A stretch of DNA of 64,000 bases. Source: Ottowia beijingensis (lineage in GTDB: Bacteria; Pseudomonadota; Gammaproteobacteria; Burkholderiales; Burkholderiaceae_C). Of this stretch, positions 62,350-64,000 are shown one piece after another (position 1 is the first letter of the stretch; the number at the start of each line of letters is the position of its first letter). Under the pieces are notes generated by a model. The model made no database searches. It saw only the letters and a program-made list of their open reading frames with translations, and had not been told where the DNA came from. The stretch covers positions 2,418,001 through 2,482,000 of the forward strand of contig NZ_JACCKX010000001.1 of NCBI RefSeq assembly GCF_013423955.1, in the 5' to 3' direction. The translations under genes were made by a program, and so were the position numbers.

Positions 62350-63370
62350 TTACGCGGCTTTCAGCGCGCGTTGTCTCTGCTTCTCGGCATGGGCCAGCGC
62401 CGCGTCGCGCACCCAGGCGCCGTCGTCGTGCGCCTTCACGCGCGTGGCCAGGCGCTCGCGGTTCATGGGGCCGTGGCCGTTCACGGTCTGCCAGAACTCG
62501 TCCCAGTCGATTTCGCCGTGGTCGTAGTGGCCGCGTTCTTCGTTCCACTTCAGCTCGGGGTCGGGCAGCGTCACGCCCAGCACGGCGGCCTGCGGCACGG
62601 TGGCGTCGATGAACTTCTGGCGCAAATCGTCGTTGCTGATGCGCTTGATGCCCCAGCGCATGCCGTCGCTGGAGTGCATGCTGTCCTTGTCGGACGGGCC
62701 GAACATCGCCAGGCACTTCCACCAGGTGCGGTTCACGGCGTCCTGCACCATGTCGCGCTGGGCCTGGCTGCCTTTCATCATCACCAGCAGGGCCTCGTAG
62801 CCCTGGCGCTGGTGGAAGGATTCTTCCTTGCACACGCGCACCATGGCGCGCGTAGGGGCCGTAGCTGCAGCGGCACAGCGGGATCTGGTTCATGATCGCC
62901 GCGCCGTCGACCAGCCAGCCGATCACGCCCACGTCGGCCCAGTTCAGCGTGGGGTAGTTGAAGATGGAGCTGTACTTGGCGCGGCCGGAGTGCAGGGCAT
63001 TCAGCATGTCGTCGCGGCTGGTGCCCAGCGTTTCGGCGGCGCTGTACAGGTACAGGCCGTGGCCGCCCTCGTCCTGCACCTTGGCGATCAGGATGGCCTT
63101 GCGCTTCAGGCTGGGCGCGCGGCTGATCCAGTTGCCCTCGGGCAGCATGCCGACGATTTCGGAATGCGCGTGCTGGCTGATCTGGCGCACCAGGGTCTTG
63201 CGGTAGGCCTCGGGCATCCAGTCGCGCGGCTCGATGCGGCCATCGGCGGCGATGCGCGCCTCGAACTGCGCCATCAGCGCGGCGTCGTTCTCGGAAGCGG
63301 GCTTGGGCACGGCCTTGAGGCCGGCCTTGGCGTCGGCGTCGTCGGGCACGGAAAAGGATTGGGTGTACAC
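62350..63370 (-). CDS. paaA: Phenylacetyl-CoA epoxidase catalytic subunit PaaA, frame broken once
   Basis: About 340 residues from a GTG start with an AGGAGA seven bases upstream. A two-base loss in the CGCGCG stretch 62846-62852 breaks the frame in the middle of [20 protein letters not shown]. PaaA holds the diiron centre. Its ligands lie in the helices around [39 protein letters not shown] and [19 protein letters not shown] (E...H pairs). Later landmarks are [14 protein letters not shown] and [14 protein letters not shown]. The enzyme epoxidises the ring of phenylacetyl-CoA. It is the first gene of paaABCDE. Confidence 0.94.
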
Positions 63371-63448
63371 GCGGATGTCTCCTGTCGTGGGTGGTTGGCG
63401 CGCGGCCAACACCGCACGCCATGAAATGCGCGAAACCGGAGTATAGAG

Positions 63449-63476
63449 AATTAGCCGACCGAGCGGTCGGTTAATT
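63449..63476 (-). promoter_or_regulatory. PaaR-type (TetR) operator upstream of paaA
   Basis: A nearly perfect 28-bp palindrome, AATTAGCCGACCGAGCGGTC GGTTAATT. The centre CCGACCGNNCGGTCGG is the operator type used by TetR-family PaaR repressors, which release DNA when phenylacetyl-CoA accumulates. On the minus strand a TATACT -10-like box (63440-63445) follows closely, so the repressor would block RNA polymerase. A paaR gene is not in the window. Confidence 0.8.
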
Positions 63477-63508
63477 GGTCGGCCGGGGTTGAGGGTTTTC
63501 CCGCGCCG

Positions 63509-64000
63509 TCAACCAGCGTCGCCGGCTTCCACCGACCAGGCATGCCCGCGCCCACGGCCGTCGCCCAGGGCTTGCAGCACGAGAGGCAGCGCCGCGTCCA
63601 GCGTGCCCTTCAGGCTGTGCGGCGGGTTGATGACGAACATGCCGCTGGCCGACAGCCCGGCGCCGCCGGGTGCAGCGCCCACGTTGAGCGTGGCGTGCAG
63701 CCAGGTGCGCCCGGCCTGTTGTGCCAGCGTCTTGAGCCGGCGCGGCAGGCCATGCGCCTCGGGGCGCCCGATGATGGGGTACCAGACGAGGTACACGCCG
63801 GTGGCAAAGCGCTTCAGCGCATCCTGCACGGCCGCGGCCACCTTGGCGTAGTCGCTCTTGATTTCGTAGCTGGGGTCGATCAGCACCAGCGCCCGGCGCG
63901 AGCCGCCAGCGGCCGGTGGTGGTGGCAGCAGTGCCTTCAGGCCATCGAAGCCGTCCTGCCGCGCCATCGTCACCTGGCGGCCAGCCTCCAGTTGCTCGAT
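63509..64000 (-). CDS. rlmJ: 23S rRNA (adenine-2030-N6) methyltransferase RlmJ, 5' part outside window
   Basis: The C-terminal 160 or so residues are visible and the gene continues past the right edge. Conserved RlmJ pieces are IEQLEAGRQVTMARQDGFDG and the catalytic LVLIDPSYEIKSDYAKVAAA. DALKRFATGVYLVWYPIIGR and GLSASGMFVINPPHSLKGTL follow. The DPSYE here replaces the more common DPPYE/DPPFE. The same Asp-Pro-x-Tyr/Phe pattern is kept, so it is probably active. The enzyme methylates A2030 in 23S rRNA and was once called ComJ for its link to use of external DNA as food. Confidence 0.92.
   Translation of the reverse strand: MEQLEAGRQVTMARQDGFDGLKALLPPPPAAGGSRRALVLIDPSYEIKSDYAKVAAAVQDALKRFATGVYLVWYPIIGRPEAHGLPRRLKTLAQQAGRTWLHATLNVGAAPGGAGLSASGMFVINPPHSLKGTLDAALPLVLQALGDGRGRGHAWSVEAGDAG

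Overview
The window is a high-GC (roughly two thirds G+C), gene-dense chromosomal segment whose gene content, codon use and intergenic repeats point to a betaproteobacterium of the Burkholderiales, most likely family Comamonadaceae (an Acidovorax/Ottowia/Comamonas-like organism). No rRNA, tRNA, CRISPR array, transposase or phage gene is visible. The sequence carries about thirty single-base disruptions, nearly all losses of one base in a short homopolymer. They hit core genes such as ahcY, prfC, mccA and the paa operon. I read these as sequence or assembly errors and describe each gene as one reading unit, noting where the frame breaks.

Layout. 1-4.5 kb (minus strand): a DUF3592 membrane protein cut by the window edge, an exported protein, an exported amidase, a membrane protein, O-acetylhomoserine sulfhydrylase (metY), a redoxin and a CoA-binding protein. 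5-7.6 kb: a Pat-type protein acetyltransferase. 8-24 kb: acyl-CoA and leucine/isovalerate catabolism (thioesterase, acyl-CoA dehydrogenase, AraC regulator, acyl-CoA synthetase, both methylcrotonyl-CoA carboxylase subunits, methylglutaconyl-CoA hydratase, HMG-CoA lyase). It is interrupted by an ATPase and a DinB gene and followed by small housekeeping genes (LysE, YbaK, DUF72, DUF1289, DsbA-like). 25-40.6 kb: an acetate uptake and sensing island. It holds two DUF294/CBS nucleotidyltransferase-like proteins, two DnaQ-type exonucleases (one fused to a membrane/PAS/kinase-like module), ActP with DUF485, a DUF4212 plus second solute symporter pair, a solute-symporter histidine kinase and a receiver-only response regulator. 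40.7-47.1 kb: a double-length UvrA-like ATPase riddled with inserted repeats. 47.1-54.9 kb: a Bug-type binding protein, then a minus-strand surface glycan or glycolipid cluster behind prfC. 55-58.3 kb: an S-adenosylhomocysteine riboswitch driving ahcY-tlyA-metF. 58.4-59 kb: rlpA. 59.3-63.4 kb: the phenylacetyl-CoA epoxidase operon paaABCDE with a TetR-type operator in front. The window ends in rlmJ.

How the parts relate. The acetyl-CoA economy is a common thread. Pat (which in other bacteria acetylates acetyl-CoA synthetase), the acetate transporters and their sensor kinase, leucine degradation to acetyl-CoA and acetoacetate, and phenylacetate degradation to acetyl-CoA all lie within 60 kb. 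The most interesting candidate system is the 25-40.6 kb island. Its repeated pairing of nucleotidyltransferase-like and exonuclease proteins with acetate transport and sensing has no obvious biochemical explanation. The second theme is repeats: at least five families of short palindromic elements, several lying inside coding sequence (uvrA, tlyA, paaC, paaD), where they are translated or reshape the start.
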